Positions 7,619 to 15,625 are shown, counted from the first letter of the stretch. The stretch: 64,000 nt of DNA from WHSW01 sp963846165 (GCA_963846165.1 CAWJUU010000008.1:248001-312000); one strand, 5' to 3'. Numbers and translations: made by a program. The notes: generated by a model from the sequence alone, not told the origin.

Positions 7619-8020
7619 ATGTCGGAGGAGAACGTGGAGATCGTTAGGCGGGCGTTGCCCGACTCCGCCGCAGGGGACGTCGAGGCATTGCTCGCCATCC
7701 TCGATGAACAGGTCGAATGGGATTACGTGGGGGCGTTTCCCGAGGCGGTGACCTACCATGGCCCGGGGGCGGTAGCTGAGTTCCTTCGCCAGTGGGCGGG
7801 AGCGTTCGATGATTTCGGCTTTGAAGCCGAAGGAGAGGCGATCGACGTTGGCGACTCCGTAGTGATTTGCCTTCATCAATGGGGGCGCGGCAAGGAGACC
7901 GGAGCCGAGGTCGAAAGCCGCACATGGCAGGTGTTCACCTTGAGGGGCGGCAAGATCGTGCACTGCCACGGCTACGCCACCAAGGCGCAGGCCCTCGAAG
8001 CCGCCGGGCTGTCGGAGTAG
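7619..8020 (+). CDS. SnoaL-like / NTF2-fold protein
   Basis: 133 residues, MSEENVEIVRRALPD at the N terminus and the characteristic end KAQALEAAGLSE. The middle keeps the family pattern: VEWDY, VTYHGPGAVAEFLRQWAGAF, GDSVVICLHQWGRGKETGAEV, FTLRGGKIVHCHGYATK. No catalytic residues can be assigned, so it may bind or isomerise a small molecule. Second of four tandem genes. The next gene starts 3 nt after this stop codon, so genes two to four form an operon. Confidence 0.87.
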   Translation: MSEENVEIVRRALPDSAAGDVEALLAILDEQVEWDYVGAFPEAVTYHGPGAVAEFLRQWAGAFDDFGFEAEGEAIDVGDSVVICLHQWGRGKETGAEVESRTWQVFTLRGGKIVHCHGYATKAQALEAAGLSE

Positions 8021-8023
8021 ACG

Positions 8024-8440
8024 ATGTCGCAGGGGAACGTCGAGGTCGTTCGCAGGCTGTTCGCCGCCTTCCAGAGCGTCGACGTCGGCAACTTCGAGCG
8101 CCGCCTCGACGAGGTGCGAGAGATCTTCGATCCCGAGGTCGAGTGGGTCGCGGCCCCGCACTCGCTCCTGGCGAGCGAGGAGTACCGCGGGTACGACGGC
8201 GTCCGCCGTTTCTGGACCCAGTTCCTGTCGGGCTGGGACGAGTACGGCGTCCAAGTCGACGAGCTGATCGAGGCGGGTGATCAGGTCGTCGCGGTGATGC
8301 GGCTGAGCGGTCGCACCAATGAGCTCGAGGTCGACGAGGCGCGGTCGTCGCTTCTCACGTTGCGCGACGGAAGGATCGTGCGGATCGAGCCCTTTGCGAG
8401 CAAGGACGGCGCCCTGGAAGCCGCCGGACTGTCGGAGTAG
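8024..8440 (+). CDS. SnoaL-like / NTF2-fold protein
   Basis: 138 residues, MSQGNVEVVRRLFAAF at the start and KDGALEAAGLSE at the end. Slightly longer than its neighbours because of an insertion after residue ~25 (ERRLDEVREIFDPE). The pocket-lining helix segment YRGYDGVRRFWTQFLSGW and strand LLTLRDGRIVRIEPF match the family. It begins 3 nt after the preceding stop and ends 3 nt before the next start, without separate promoter motifs, so it is co-transcribed and probably translationally coupled. Confidence 0.87.
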   Translation: MSQGNVEVVRRLFAAFQSVDVGNFERRLDEVREIFDPEVEWVAAPHSLLASEEYRGYDGVRRFWTQFLSGWDEYGVQVDELIEAGDQVVAVMRLSGRTNELEVDEARSSLLTLRDGRIVRIEPFASKDGALEAAGLSE

Positions 8441-8443
8441 GCG

Positions 8444-8842
8444 ATGTCGCAGGAGAACGTCGAGATCGTGCGGCGCTTCTATGCCGCCTGGTCCCGCGAC
8501 GAGTTGCCTGGACCAGCCGAGCTCATGGACCCGGAGATCGAGTACGTCAATCCCGCTAGGGCAGTGGAAGCGGGAACCCGGCGCGGCCTCGCTGCGTTCA
8601 GCCGGGCGGTTGAAAAGGTCTTCGAAGGATGGGAGACCTACGACATGGAGCCTGAACAGTTCAGGGCGGTGGGAGATCAGGTAGCTGTGGTGACGCGGTA
8701 CCGGGCACGCGGGCGAGGGAGCGGTGTCGAAGTAGAGGGTCAGGAGTCGGCCTTGTGGACTGTCCGCGACGGCAAGGTCGTGCGGTATGCCTGGTTTCTC
8801 GAACCGGCGGACGCCCTCGAAGCCGCCGGGCTGCGGGAGTAG
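8444..8842 (+). CDS. SnoaL-like / NTF2-fold protein
   Basis: 132 residues, MSQENVEIVRRFYAAW to ADALEAAGLRE. Family features: DPEIEYVNPA after the first helix pair, RRGLAAFSRAVEKVF, DQVAVVTRYRARGRGSGVEV and LWTVRDGKVVRYAWF. Last gene of the four-gene tandem array at 7188-8842. All four share the start MS(E/Q)xN and most share the C-terminal AAGL(S/R)E, consistent with tandem duplication. Function unknown. Confidence 0.87.
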   Translation: MSQENVEIVRRFYAAWSRDELPGPAELMDPEIEYVNPARAVEAGTRRGLAAFSRAVEKVFEGWETYDMEPEQFRAVGDQVAVVTRYRARGRGSGVEVEGQESALWTVRDGKVVRYAWFLEPADALEAAGLRE

Positions 8843-8844
8843 GT

Positions 8845-9237
8845 TCACGAGTACGGCACCTCTACGGCGTAGGTCGAGCCGGTTGGCTCGCCCAACTCTC
8901 CGTCAACGGCTTGCGCGAGACGCACCCGCGAGCGGTCCTTTGAGATCGACGGGCTCTGCATCTCCTCGCGCGGGGTGTCGATGCGGGCGGCGCTCTCCGC
9001 AGCTCGGGCGCGAAGCTCCTCGATCTCGGCCTCCGACAAATACCCTTCGCGGGCCAGGAAGAGAACGGGCTCGAACTCATACTCGTCGAGGGCACGACCA
9101 TGGTCTTCGGCCCTGTCGAAGTCGAAGCGATTGGGGTAGTTGGTCAGGTGGCGAGGGCGTCCAGCAACGCTCTGCCACCATTCGCCGTCTCGCGAATAGA
9201 TGGGATTGAGCCTGGGGTCGGCCGGGACGGCGCTGGG
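8845..9237 (-). pseudogene. remnant ORF without a start codon
   Basis: An open frame of 131 codons that begins directly after a stop (TAG, 9238-9240) and has no ATG or GTG in its first 65 codons. The translation looks coding: NPIYSRDGEWWQSVAGR, HLTNYPNRFDFDRAEDHGRA, YLSEAEIEELRARAAESAA. It follows the terminase small subunit gene on the same strand. I do not recognise the family. The missing 5' end suggests truncation or an indel; only the TTG at 9039 could start a 64-residue fragment. The stop faces the SnoaL-like gene array tail to tail. Confidence 0.5.
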
Positions 9238-9249
9238 CTAAATCGACGT

Positions 9250-9624
9250 CTACGCAGGAACATGAACACCGCCCCTGTCGAGGCCCAGGGCGATCACCGC
9301 GCGGACGTATGACTCACGCTGGCGTCGCTCCTCAGCGAGTAGGGGATGGGCGCGGACCTGGCCGAAGCGGTCGCGGACAGTCAGCCCATCGGCGGCCACG
9401 GCCTCTCTGGCCCCCTGGGCCGCGTCGAACGCTTCGCAGGCTGCCTGAAGCACTTTCAATCCTGCGTCATCGGGGGCGAAGTCGCGCAGGATCGCGTTCC
9501 AGAACGCCTTCATCTCAGGTGAAAGGTGCTTGGGCGCGCTGAGCGCGTGCTCGATGTCCCTGCCGAACAGCTTCAGCGAGCCGGGCGCATCGACATGGCC
9601 GAATCGGCTCTTGCTGCTCCGCAT
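9250..9624 (-). CDS. phage terminase small subunit, P27 family
   Basis: Small subunit of a phage DNA-packaging motor; recognises the packaging site for the large subunit. About 124 residues. The P27-family pattern is clear from residue ~35: KHLSPEMKAFWNAILRDF, DDAGLKVLQAACEAFDAAQ, then AVAADGLTVRDRFGQVRAHP and a final ALGLD. I chose the ATG at 9624 because the next in-frame ATG falls inside the conserved LSPEMKAFW block. No large subunit, portal or capsid gene is nearby. The first 99 nt overlap the divergent Fic/Doc gene head to head, which is unusual. Confidence 0.8.
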   Translation of the reverse strand: MRSSKSRFGHVDAPGSLKLFGRDIEHALSAPKHLSPEMKAFWNAILRDFAPDDAGLKVLQAACEAFDAAQGAREAVAADGLTVRDRFGQVRAHPLLAEERRQRESYVRAVIALGLDRGGVHVPA

Positions 9625-9906
9625 GCTCACTTCGAGGACACCGTCTTTTACTCCGACCCCGTCGAGAGAGCGGCGATCCTGTGCTCTCGAATCATCCGCG
9701 ATCACCCACTTCCGAAAGGCAACAAACGCACCGCACTCCTGTGCATGATCGAGCTGCTGTACCGCGACGGCCTCGCACTCGATCTCTCCGACCAAGATGA
9801 GATCGGCGACGTGCTCGAGGCGCTCGCGGCGGGTGAACTCGTGGAGGCCCAGTTCATCATCTGGGTCCAGCGCAAGGTGTCCCGAAACGACGAAGCCCCG
9901 GTGTGA
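9526..9906 (+). CDS. Fic/Doc family protein
   Basis: 126 residues, Doc-like size. Fic/Doc proteins transfer nucleotide or phosphate groups to proteins; Doc toxins inactivate EF-Tu. The core motif HPLPKGNKRTA is at residues 60-70; upstream FYSDPVERAAILCSRIIRD matches the Doc helix before the active site. H60 is the expected catalytic base. The acidic residue normally at position 64 (D/E in HxFx[D/E]xN) is lysine here, so metal and substrate binding may be impaired. GTG 9526 is the only possible full-length start because TGA precedes it. No Phd-type antitoxin is visible. Confidence 0.8.
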   Translation: MLGRAERVLDVPAEQLQRAGRIDMAESALAAPHAHFEDTVFYSDPVERAAILCSRIIRDHPLPKGNKRTALLCMIELLYRDGLALDLSDQDEIGDVLEALAAGELVEAQFIIWVQRKVSRNDEAPV

Positions 9907-10059
9907 AACCGAGGGGCTTCGTGTGGCGTGGCGAGGGTCCCGGCGTCGGTTAGTGAATCACGAACCTTTCCATTCCTGTGCCGTCGAGCATGCCGCCGGC
10001 AGGGCCATTCGTCGAGTCGGCCGTACCCTAGGGCGGTCACCGATCGACGAGGTCACACC

Positions 10060-10205
10060 GTGGCGGACAACCCGAACGAGGCGCTGATCGAGGCGCTCGA
10101 AAACCTGGTAGGCCACGTCGACGAAAACACCCAGACCTGAGCGCCGTCAGCCAGAAGCTCGACGCGCTGGCCGAGAAGCTCGACGCGCTGGCCGAGCGCG
10201 AGTAG
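10060..10205 (+). pseudogene. small coiled-coil ORF with a frameshift
   Basis: GTG 10060 opens VADNPNEALIEALENLVGHV and stops at 10138-10140. The overlapping frame from 10137 continues LSAVSQKLDALAEKLDALAE to TAG 10203-10205. Joined, they give a ~47-residue heptad-repeat protein (perfect repeat of KLDALAE), so a 1-base indel near 10130 is likely. The function of such short coiled coils is unknown. Confidence 0.45.
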
Positions 10206-10219
10206 CGCCAAGAGAGCGT

Positions 10220-10465
10220 CTAGAACCCGGCGCCGCCGCCGGCGCCGCCGCCGCCGTCGGTGCCGGTCACCCTCCACATCGCCATCGCCTCGTCGGTTCG
10301 GCTCTCAGGAAAGACGGCGACAAGCTTCGGCCCCCGCCAACGCCGTTGTATGACGTAGGCGATGCGTCCTGTCTCGCCGACCGCCCTCGCCCATCCGACC
10401 GCGTCCTCTTGGTCGTTGAACTTCCCTTGCCATTTCCCGTCGAAGGCGACTCGATATCGAGCCAT
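10220..10465 (-). CDS. small hypothetical protein
   Basis: 81 residues from the ATG at 10465: ARYRVAFDGKWQGKFNDQED, AVGWARAVGETGRIAYVIQR, RWRGPKLVAVFPE, then a Gly/Ala-rich tail. The beta-alpha-beta look with an N-terminal YRV strand suggests a small alpha/beta domain; I do not recognise a family. An upstream in-frame start at 10504 is possible but adds non-conserved-looking sequence. Convergent with the coiled-coil ORF. Confidence 0.6.
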   Translation of the reverse strand: MARYRVAFDGKWQGKFNDQEDAVGWARAVGETGRIAYVIQRRWRGPKLVAVFPESRTDEAMAMWRVTGTDGGGGAGGGAGF

Positions 10466-10768
10466 AGAGAGCACGGTACGCCTACTGGCGTGTTCGCCGA
10501 TCACGCGACACCCCCCATTCCATTGGGCACTAGTGCCTAAATCGACCGTAATCGGGTCGAAACAGACCGAATCTGCGGCCCCTCAGCCGCCAGACCGAGG
10601 GGCCACAAAACTGGGACCGCCGGACTACTGCTTTTCGTCCAAAGCAGCAGTGCGCACCTTCGCAGCACGGCAGCTTCGAGAGTCTCATCGGAACTGGGGT
10701 TCCCGGCGGAAGGAAGCGCCTATACCGTAGGTGTGAGGACTGGAACTCACGACCTGGAGGTGCATCAG
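10466..10768. other. intergenic region with hairpin
   Basis: About 300 bp without a convincing gene. It contains a hairpin at 10624-10651, described separately, and the upstream region of the gene at 10769. No other structure seen. Confidence 0.6.
10624..10651. repeat. CTGCTT/AAGCAG inverted repeat (copy 1)
   Basis: Arms ACTACTGCTTT and AAAGCAGCAGT (10 of 11 bp pair) around a 6-nt loop. A closely similar hairpin lies at 11171-11200 and a third, inverted version at 11782-11802, all inside the tRNA-Arg element. No T-tract follows, so operator or recombination-site roles are as plausible as termination. Confidence 0.5.
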
Positions 10769-11080
10769 ATGTTCGCTCGGTTGACCCGTTACGAGGGAGC
10801 CTCGCCCGACGCGATCGAGGACGCGCTAGAGACGAAGAAGAAGGTGCTGCCGACCGAGTACGGGCAGACGGAGGGCATGAAGGGCACGGTGTTCCTGGTC
10901 GATCGCGACAGCGGCACGATCCTGGTCATGTCCCTGTGGGACAGCGCCGAAGCATTGAACGCGAGCGAAGCGGAAGCCGCCCGCCTCCGCGACGAGGTGA
11001 CGAGCTCCGGCGAAACGGCGTCGGTCGATCACTACGAGGTGGCGATCTTCGCCGTCGAACAGGCGCCTCCGATGGCCTAG
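10769..11080 (+). CDS. dimeric alpha/beta-barrel (ABM-like) protein
   Basis: 103 residues. MFARLTRYEGASPDAIEDAL starts with the typical beta strand and helix of the antibiotic-biosynthesis-monooxygenase/EthD-like ferredoxin fold; GTVFLVDRDSGTILVMSLWD is the second strand pair and HYEVAIFAV the last strand. Such proteins are heme-degrading or quinone monooxygenases, or ligand-binding; no catalytic residue can be assigned. The start is set by GGAGG (10756-10760), 8 nt before ATG 10769. Located between two AAGCAG hairpins. Confidence 0.7.
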   Translation: MFARLTRYEGASPDAIEDALETKKKVLPTEYGQTEGMKGTVFLVDRDSGTILVMSLWDSAEALNASEAEAARLRDEVTSSGETASVDHYEVAIFAVEQAPPMA

Positions 11081-11170
11081 TCCCCCGAAGCTCTCCCGTC
11101 CTCAGGCGGCTACCGCTCCTCGTCCGAAGCGCAACCTTCCGCTGCGGCCCGCAGGCGGAACGGACCCCGA

Positions 11171-11200
11171 CACTTCTGCTTGTCGCGCGAAGCAGTAGTG
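11171..11200. repeat. CTGCTT/AAGCAG inverted repeat (copy 2)
   Basis: Arms CACTTCTGCTT and AAGCAGTAGTG (10 of 11 bp pair), loop GTCGCGCG. Same stem core as copy 1. It lies between the convergent ABM-like and cupin genes. Confidence 0.5.
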
Positions 11201-11240
11201 ACGTCCCGCCGGGTCGTCAGAGGTTGCGGCGGTACTCGTA

Positions 11241-11705
11241 TCAGCCGACCGGAGCGCAGCCAGCAGCGGCTTGTGCGGCCATCATCTGCTCCTCGTCGGG
11301 CATTGGATGGTCTTCCGGCGGGAGGGTGCGGGTGGGAGCCGGATCGCTCGTCGCTCTGACCAGATCCTCAAAGCCGCCCGGGGTGAGCGCAAAGAGCATT
11401 CGGGAGCCGGCCTCCCCCACCTCATAGCGGTGCGGAATGTCGCGCGGACCGAACACGAAGTCCCCGGCGCTCGCCTCGATCGTCTTGCCGCCGACCTCGA
11501 AGGTCACCTCGCCCTCGAGCACCCAGAATGCCTCGTCCTCGCGGTGATGGACGTGCATGGGGGCTTTGACCCCAGGGGGATCGGTGACCTCCAGAATGGT
11601 CAGACTCCCGCCGGTGTCCGCTGCAGTGGCCTTGATTATCGCCAGCGCTCCGAGCCACCAGCGGGCTTCTCCCTCATCGGTTCTAGCTGCCAGTCCCTCC
11701 GTCAT
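11241..11705 (-). CDS. cupin domain protein
   Basis: 154 residues with one cupin_2 barrel. Cupin motif 1 is HVHHREDEAFWVLEGEVTF (His-His-Glu metal ligands) and motif 2 is GPRDIPHRYEV with the fourth ligand His. The C-terminal ~30 residues (PPEDHPMPDEEQMMAAQAAA) are a tail. Likely a small metal-dependent enzyme or sensor, substrate unknown; quercetinase-like proteins are among the relatives. Last intact gene before the right attachment repeat. The ATG at 11705 has a weak purine-rich upstream region (GAAAGGAAGG, minus strand). Confidence 0.88.
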   Translation of the reverse strand: MTEGLAARTDEGEARWWLGALAIIKATAADTGGSLTILEVTDPPGVKAPMHVHHREDEAFWVLEGEVTFEVGGKTIEASAGDFVFGPRDIPHRYEVGEAGSRMLFALTPGGFEDLVRATSDPAPTRTLPPEDHPMPDEEQMMAAQAAAGCAPVG

Positions 11706-11997
11706 AAGCGGTCCTTCCTTTCATCGGGTCATCGATGCTCAGAAGCAGGATGGCGTAGCGCTGCGGCTGCCGCTTTCGCGTGAAAGCAGAAGTACTGCTT
11801 TCCATGCAAGGCGGCAATTTGGGCCTTGCAGTAGCTAGGTAGTAGTTGTCAGAGATCCCGCCAGTTCCATTGGGCAGAATCGCCGATCCACTGCCCAAAC
11901 CCACGACAATCGTGCCTAGTCCATCCGAATCAGCGAGCCGCCCGGAAATGCCCGTTACCGCACCAGCAAGCCGTAAACGGGCACTTCGGCGCGCCGA

Positions 11998-12030
11998 TTA
12001 GAAGGCAGCTGCTCTATCCAGCTGAGCTAC
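11998..12030. repeat. attachment-site repeat, distal copy (displaced tRNA-Arg 5' half)
   Basis: Identical 33-bp copy of 4344-4376. Read on the minus strand with flanks to 12037 it is the 5' half of a tRNA-Arg up to the anticodon loop; its acceptor strand reads GCCCCTG rather than GCCCCCG. There is no 3' half here, so it is a fragment, not a gene. Confidence 0.85.
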
Positions 12031-12069
12031 AGGGGCCGTGACGGAGGATAGGCCGAGCGGCAGCGCACG

Positions 12070-12100
12070 AAAGGGCCCGGCTGTGCGCCCGGGCCCTTTT
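12070..12100. terminator. intrinsic terminator
   Basis: AAAGGGCCCGG, a 7-nt loop, then CCCGGGCCCTTTT: an 11-bp GC-rich stem ending in T4 on the plus strand and symmetrical on the minus strand. It lies 24 bp past the csbD-like stop and probably terminates that gene. Confidence 0.8.
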
Positions 12101-12123
12101 CGCCGCTCTGATCGGGTGCTGGT

Positions 12124-12311
12124 TCAGGTCTTGCGCTCGAGGTCCGCGACCTCCTCGGCCTTGCGGTCGGCGCGATCCTGGGCGCGGCGAGCTGCTCCTT
12201 CTTCTCGCCCTTGCGCTCCTCATCGCGGCCTTCGCGGCGCAGGGAAGTGTCGTCCTTGAGGTCGCCAACGACCTGCTTGGCCTTGCCGGTGACCTTGTCG
12301 GTGATGCTCAT
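12124..12311 (-). CDS. CsbD-like stress protein (frameshifted)
   Basis: CsbD family: small, charged, general-stress-associated protein of unknown mechanism. It opens MSITDKVTGKAKQVVGDLKD, the family signature, and continues EERKGEKKEQLAA. As sequenced the frame then leaves the family pattern, but the next frame gives AQDRADRKAEEVADLERKT and a stop at 12124-12126 just before the terminator. A single-base deletion near 12185 therefore explains the break. Total length would be ~62 residues, normal for the family. It lies just outside the tRNA-Arg element. Confidence 0.8.
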
Positions 12312-12470
12312 CTGAGCTGTCCTCCTAACCGTGGGGTCCTCTCCTCGTTTACCCGCCGTGGAGTGCCGGTAACGGCTTCAACACAGAGCCGTTTCGCGGT
12401 CCGCGAACCGGGTATTCCCGCCCGCCACGCGCGGGAGTACGGAGCACGAGGCGCTAAATTGGCCGAGCGC

Positions 12471-12508
12471 GGTGAGCGTAGCTCAGTTGGTAGAGCTCCT
12501 GGTGTTGT
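12471..12508 (+). other. tRNA-His 5' fragment
   Basis: G(-1)+GTGAGCG acceptor strand, TA, D arm GCTC-AGTTGGTA-GAGC, a T and anticodon 5' stem CCTGG match the first half of a tRNA-His. The extra G before the acceptor is the usual tRNA-His G-1. Identity breaks in the anticodon loop (TGTTGTAC instead of TTGTGGT), so no cloverleaf forms here. The matching 3' half is at 18882-18923. Confidence 0.75.
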
Positions 12509-12600
12509 ACTCGTAGCCGCGCCCTCCATCGCCGTCAAGCAGGAGCACCACACTCCTAATGGCGCCGCGACGCTAGGTCGAAACGCGGGTAGCGCCGTCC

Positions 12601-12628
12601 TTGACAGAACTCGGTCCCGGTATAGGCT
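12601..12628 (+). promoter_or_regulatory. sigma70-type promoter
   Basis: TTGACA (12601-12606), 16-nt spacer, TAGGCT (12623-12628). It would drive the glycine-rich/RTX gene that starts at 12686, which has GAAAGG 7-8 nt before its GTG. Confidence 0.6.
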
Positions 12629-12685
12629 CATGCAACTACCCGAACGCCCGCTCCGGGCTGTTCGGGCGCCGCGAGAAAGGCCTTC

Positions 12686-14211
12686 GTGGACGCACGGTAT
12701 TCGGGAGGGGGATCGCCTCGCCGCATGGGGACGACGCCGGGCGCGGGCGGTCGCGCGACTCTCGCGCGCCGCGCCCGCTCGTCCTCGCGATGGCGACGCT
12801 CGCGACGCTGGCGCTCGCCGCGCCGCCTTCGCGATCACCGAGACCTTCAACTACACCGGAGCGGCGCAGACCTGGACCGTCCCCCTCTGGGTCACCGAGG
12901 CGACCTTCGACCTCTACGGGGCGCAGGGCGGCCAGACTGGCGGGTGTTGCAACCGGGACTCGGCGGCGAGCGACGGCGGCGATTCCGTCACCCGCGCGAC
13001 TCGATCGAGGTCAACGTCGGCGGTCAGGGGTCGTTCACCGGCGGAGGCTTCAACGGCGGCGGCAGCGGCACGATCAGCGGCGGCGGCGGTGCTCGGACAT
13101 CCGCACCGGCGCCTTCGGGCTCACCGACCGCGTGCTCGTCGCCGGCGGGGGTGGCGGAGATGGTGGCTGCGGCGATGCGAACGGAACAGCGACGGCGGCG
13201 CCGGCGGCGAGCGGTCGGCGAGGACGCGGCGACCCGCCTGCCTCGCAACGTCAGCGGGGTCGCCGGCGGTGGCGGGACGCAGAGCATGGGCGGAAGCGCC
13301 ACTTCCCGGCGACGCCAGGTACATTCGGCAACGGTGGTAACGCGCCGGGCACCGGCACCACGTCCGGCGGCGGCGGCGGCGGCTGGTGGGGCGGCGGCGC
13401 GGCTTCGGCGGTGGCGGGGGCGGCGGCGGCTCGGGTCACGGTCCCGACGGCACCACCTTCCAGACCGGGATTCGCATGGGCGACGGCCTCGTCACCGTCA
13501 CCTACGCCGAGCCATCGATCGCCACCTGATCCACTCGGTCGAGGGCCTCGGCCTGCCGCGCTCGATCGTGAACAGCCTGCGGACGCCCCTCAACGCCGCG
13601 CAGCAGGACCTCGACGCTGGCGATACCGCCGGGGCCTGCACCCAGCTCGCCGCGTTCATCAACCAGGTCCAGCTCTTCAGGGGTGGGGAGATCGACCCGA
13701 CGACGCCGATGCTCTGATCTTCGAGGCCAACGCCGTGCAGGAGTCGCTGAACTGCGGCCCGCTGTCGCCGCCTGCGCCGGCCAGGAGGCGACGATCGTCG
13801 GCACCGACAGGCCCGACAAGCTGAGGGGGACGAACCGCGACGACGTGATCGCGGCCGGGGGCGGAGACGACAGGGTGGTCGGCCTGCAGGGCGATGACCT
13901 GATCTGCGCCGCCGGCGGGGCGACCTGATCGAGGGCAGGGGCGGCGACGACGTCCTCAGAGCGGGGGCGGAGACGACGGGGTGGCGGCCGGCGGCGGCGA
14001 CGATGAGCTGCACGGCAAGGGCGGCGCTGACTCGCTCACGGGCGGCACCGGCGACGACCTCCACAACGGCGGTAAGGGCGACGACACGATGCGCGGCAAG
14101 GGCGGTGAGGACAAGCTGCGCGGCGGAGCCGGAGACGACGTGCACCGCGGCGGCGGCGGCTCAGACGACTGTAGCGGCGGGGACGGCTCGGACAGCAGGC
14201 ATCACTGCTAA
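12686..14211 (+). pseudogene. secreted glycine-rich protein with RTX-like repeats (multiply frameshifted)
   Basis: The coding signal hops among all three plus frames. In order: LVLAMATLATLALAA (signal peptide), AFAITETFNYTGAAQTWTVP and ATFDLYGAQGGQTGG (glycine-rich domain), VNVGGQGSFTGGGFNGGGSG, GAFGLTDRVLVAGGGGGDGG, a helical segment GLGLPRSIVNSLRTPLNAAQ, CAGQEATIVGTDRPDKLRGT, and RTX-like GGGDD repeats ending DDCSGGDGSDSRHHC. At least seven single-base shifts are needed to join them. Secreted calcium-binding architecture; either a decayed gene or one damaged by assembly errors in very GC-rich repeats. Confidence 0.7.
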
Positions 14212-14213
14212 GC

Positions 14214-15622
14214 GTGCACGCGGCGTCGACGAAGCGGGATCGCCGCGCGATCCACGCGCGCGGCGAGGGGCTGGTCCTAGCCGAACTAGTCCTCGCGACC
14301 CTCGCTGCTCGCCGCGACGCGCAGAGGCCTTCATATACGGGAGGGGCTCGACGCGAGAACGACTGCACCGGCGCGGTCGGGCACGCGAACCTCGGCGGCA
14401 CGGCGCTCGCAACCCGACGTCATCGAGGGGGCTCAGCGTCGCCGAACACGGGGTGGCGCGTCGATGCCGACTATGTCTACTGGTGGCACAACGGCAAGCA
14501 AGACGGGCTCGATCGGGCGCGCCAACATCAACGGCAGCGGCGCCAACCCGAACCTCTCATCGCCGGACGCCAGAGTCCCGGGGTGGCGGTCGACGACAAC
14601 TACATCTACTGCGTAAACGACCGGCTCCGAGCGGCAAGAGATCGGGCGCACCAACGTCCCCTCAACAGGCACCGGCGTCTGACAACCACAACTTCATCAC
14701 AGGTCTCGAACGCCGACGGCAGCGCAGGCCATCGGGGTGACGGTCGACAACAGCTACATCTACTGGACGAACAAGCTACAGCCGGCGACGATCGGGCGCG
14801 CCAACATAGGCAACGGTACGGGCGTTCAATCAGAGCTTCATCACAGGCGCTCAGCTCGTCGACGGCACGGCGCAGACGTAGGGGTGACGGTCGACAACAA
14901 CCACGTCTATTGGACGAACAGGTACATCGGCGACGAACGGGCGCGCCGACATCGACGGCATCAGACGGTCGATCGAGAGCTTCATCGCGGACGCCATCCC
15001 TGATCACGGGGTGGCGGTCGACGGCGAACACGTCTACTGGACGAACACCCTCGCCGATGGGTTCGGAAGCGCCGAGCGCCCGACATAAGCGACGGCGATC
15101 AGAGCAGCGTCAATCAGAGCTTCATCCGGGTGTCCTTATGGGGCCCGGCGGGGTCGCGGTCGACGCGCTGACCGCCACCTGCGCCGGCAGGAAGGCGACG
15201 ATCGTCGGCACGGGCAGACCGGACAAGCTGGAGGGGAACGAACGGCGACGACGTGATCGCCGCCGGGGGCGGCAACGACACCGTCGCAGGCCTCAAGGGA
15301 GACGACCTCGTCTGCGGCGCCGTCGGCGCCGACGCGATCCGGGGCAAGGGCGGCGACGACGTCCTGCGGGGCGGGGGCGGGAGACGACGAGGTGACGGGC
15401 GGCGGCGGCGGCGATGAGCTGCACGGCAAGGGCGGCGCTGACTCGCTCACGGGCGGCACCGGCGAGGACTTTCACAGGGGCGGTGGCGGCGACGACGAGC
15501 TGCGCGGCAAGGGCGGCGACGACAAGTTACGCGGCGGCGAGGGCGACGACCTCCACCGAGGCGGCGGCGGCGAAGACGACTGTCGCGGCGGGGGCGGCTC
15601 GGACAGCAGGCACGACTGCTAA
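14214..15622 (+). pseudogene. YWTN-propeller/RTX secreted protein (multiply frameshifted)
   Basis: Second member of the tandem family. Pieces in different frames: ADYVYWWHNGKQ, GVAVDDNYIYCVN, GVTVDNSYIYWTNKLQPATI, GVTVDNNHVYWTNRYIGD, GVAVDGEHVYWTNTL, then CAGRKATIVGTGRPDKLEGN and GGG(D/E)D repeats ending EDDCRGGGGSDSRHDC. The repeated V(D)xxYIYWTN...IGRANI units are YWTD/SMP30-like beta-propeller blades. At least six frame changes are needed. No clean start; GTG 14214 follows the previous stop by 2 nt. Confidence 0.7.
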
Positions 15623-15625
15623 GCG

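Larger units (their letters stand above)
4344..12030. mobile_element. tRNA-Arg-integrated element (about 7.7 kb)
   Basis: Bounded by identical 33-bp direct repeats of tRNA-Arg with a tyrosine integrase just inside the left copy. Cargo: a small HTH gene, a secreted protein, four SnoaL-like genes, a remnant ORF, a P27-type terminase small subunit overlapping a Fic/Doc gene, two small ORFs, a dimeric barrel protein and a cupin. There are no capsid, tail or large-terminase genes, so it is a decayed prophage, a satellite-like island or a genomic island. The element lies on the 5' side of the tRNA, so the current tRNA 5' half came with the element; the displaced original half is at 11998-12036. Confidence 0.8.
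12312..12685. other. intergenic region with tRNA-His fragment and promoter
   Basis: About 370 bp without a gene. It holds the csbD-like promoter side, the 5' fragment of a tRNA-His (12471-12508) and a sigma70-type promoter (12601-12628), each listed separately. The rest shows nothing recognisable. Confidence 0.6.

Noticed and set aside
9625..9795. N-terminal extension of the terminase small subunit upstream to 9795
   Set aside because: The extension is entirely antisense to the Fic/Doc active-site region and shows no P27-family pattern.
12471..12547. Intact tRNA-His at 12471
   Set aside because: The anticodon loop and the whole 3' half do not match or fold; the 3' half is 6.4 kb downstream, so only a fragment is called.
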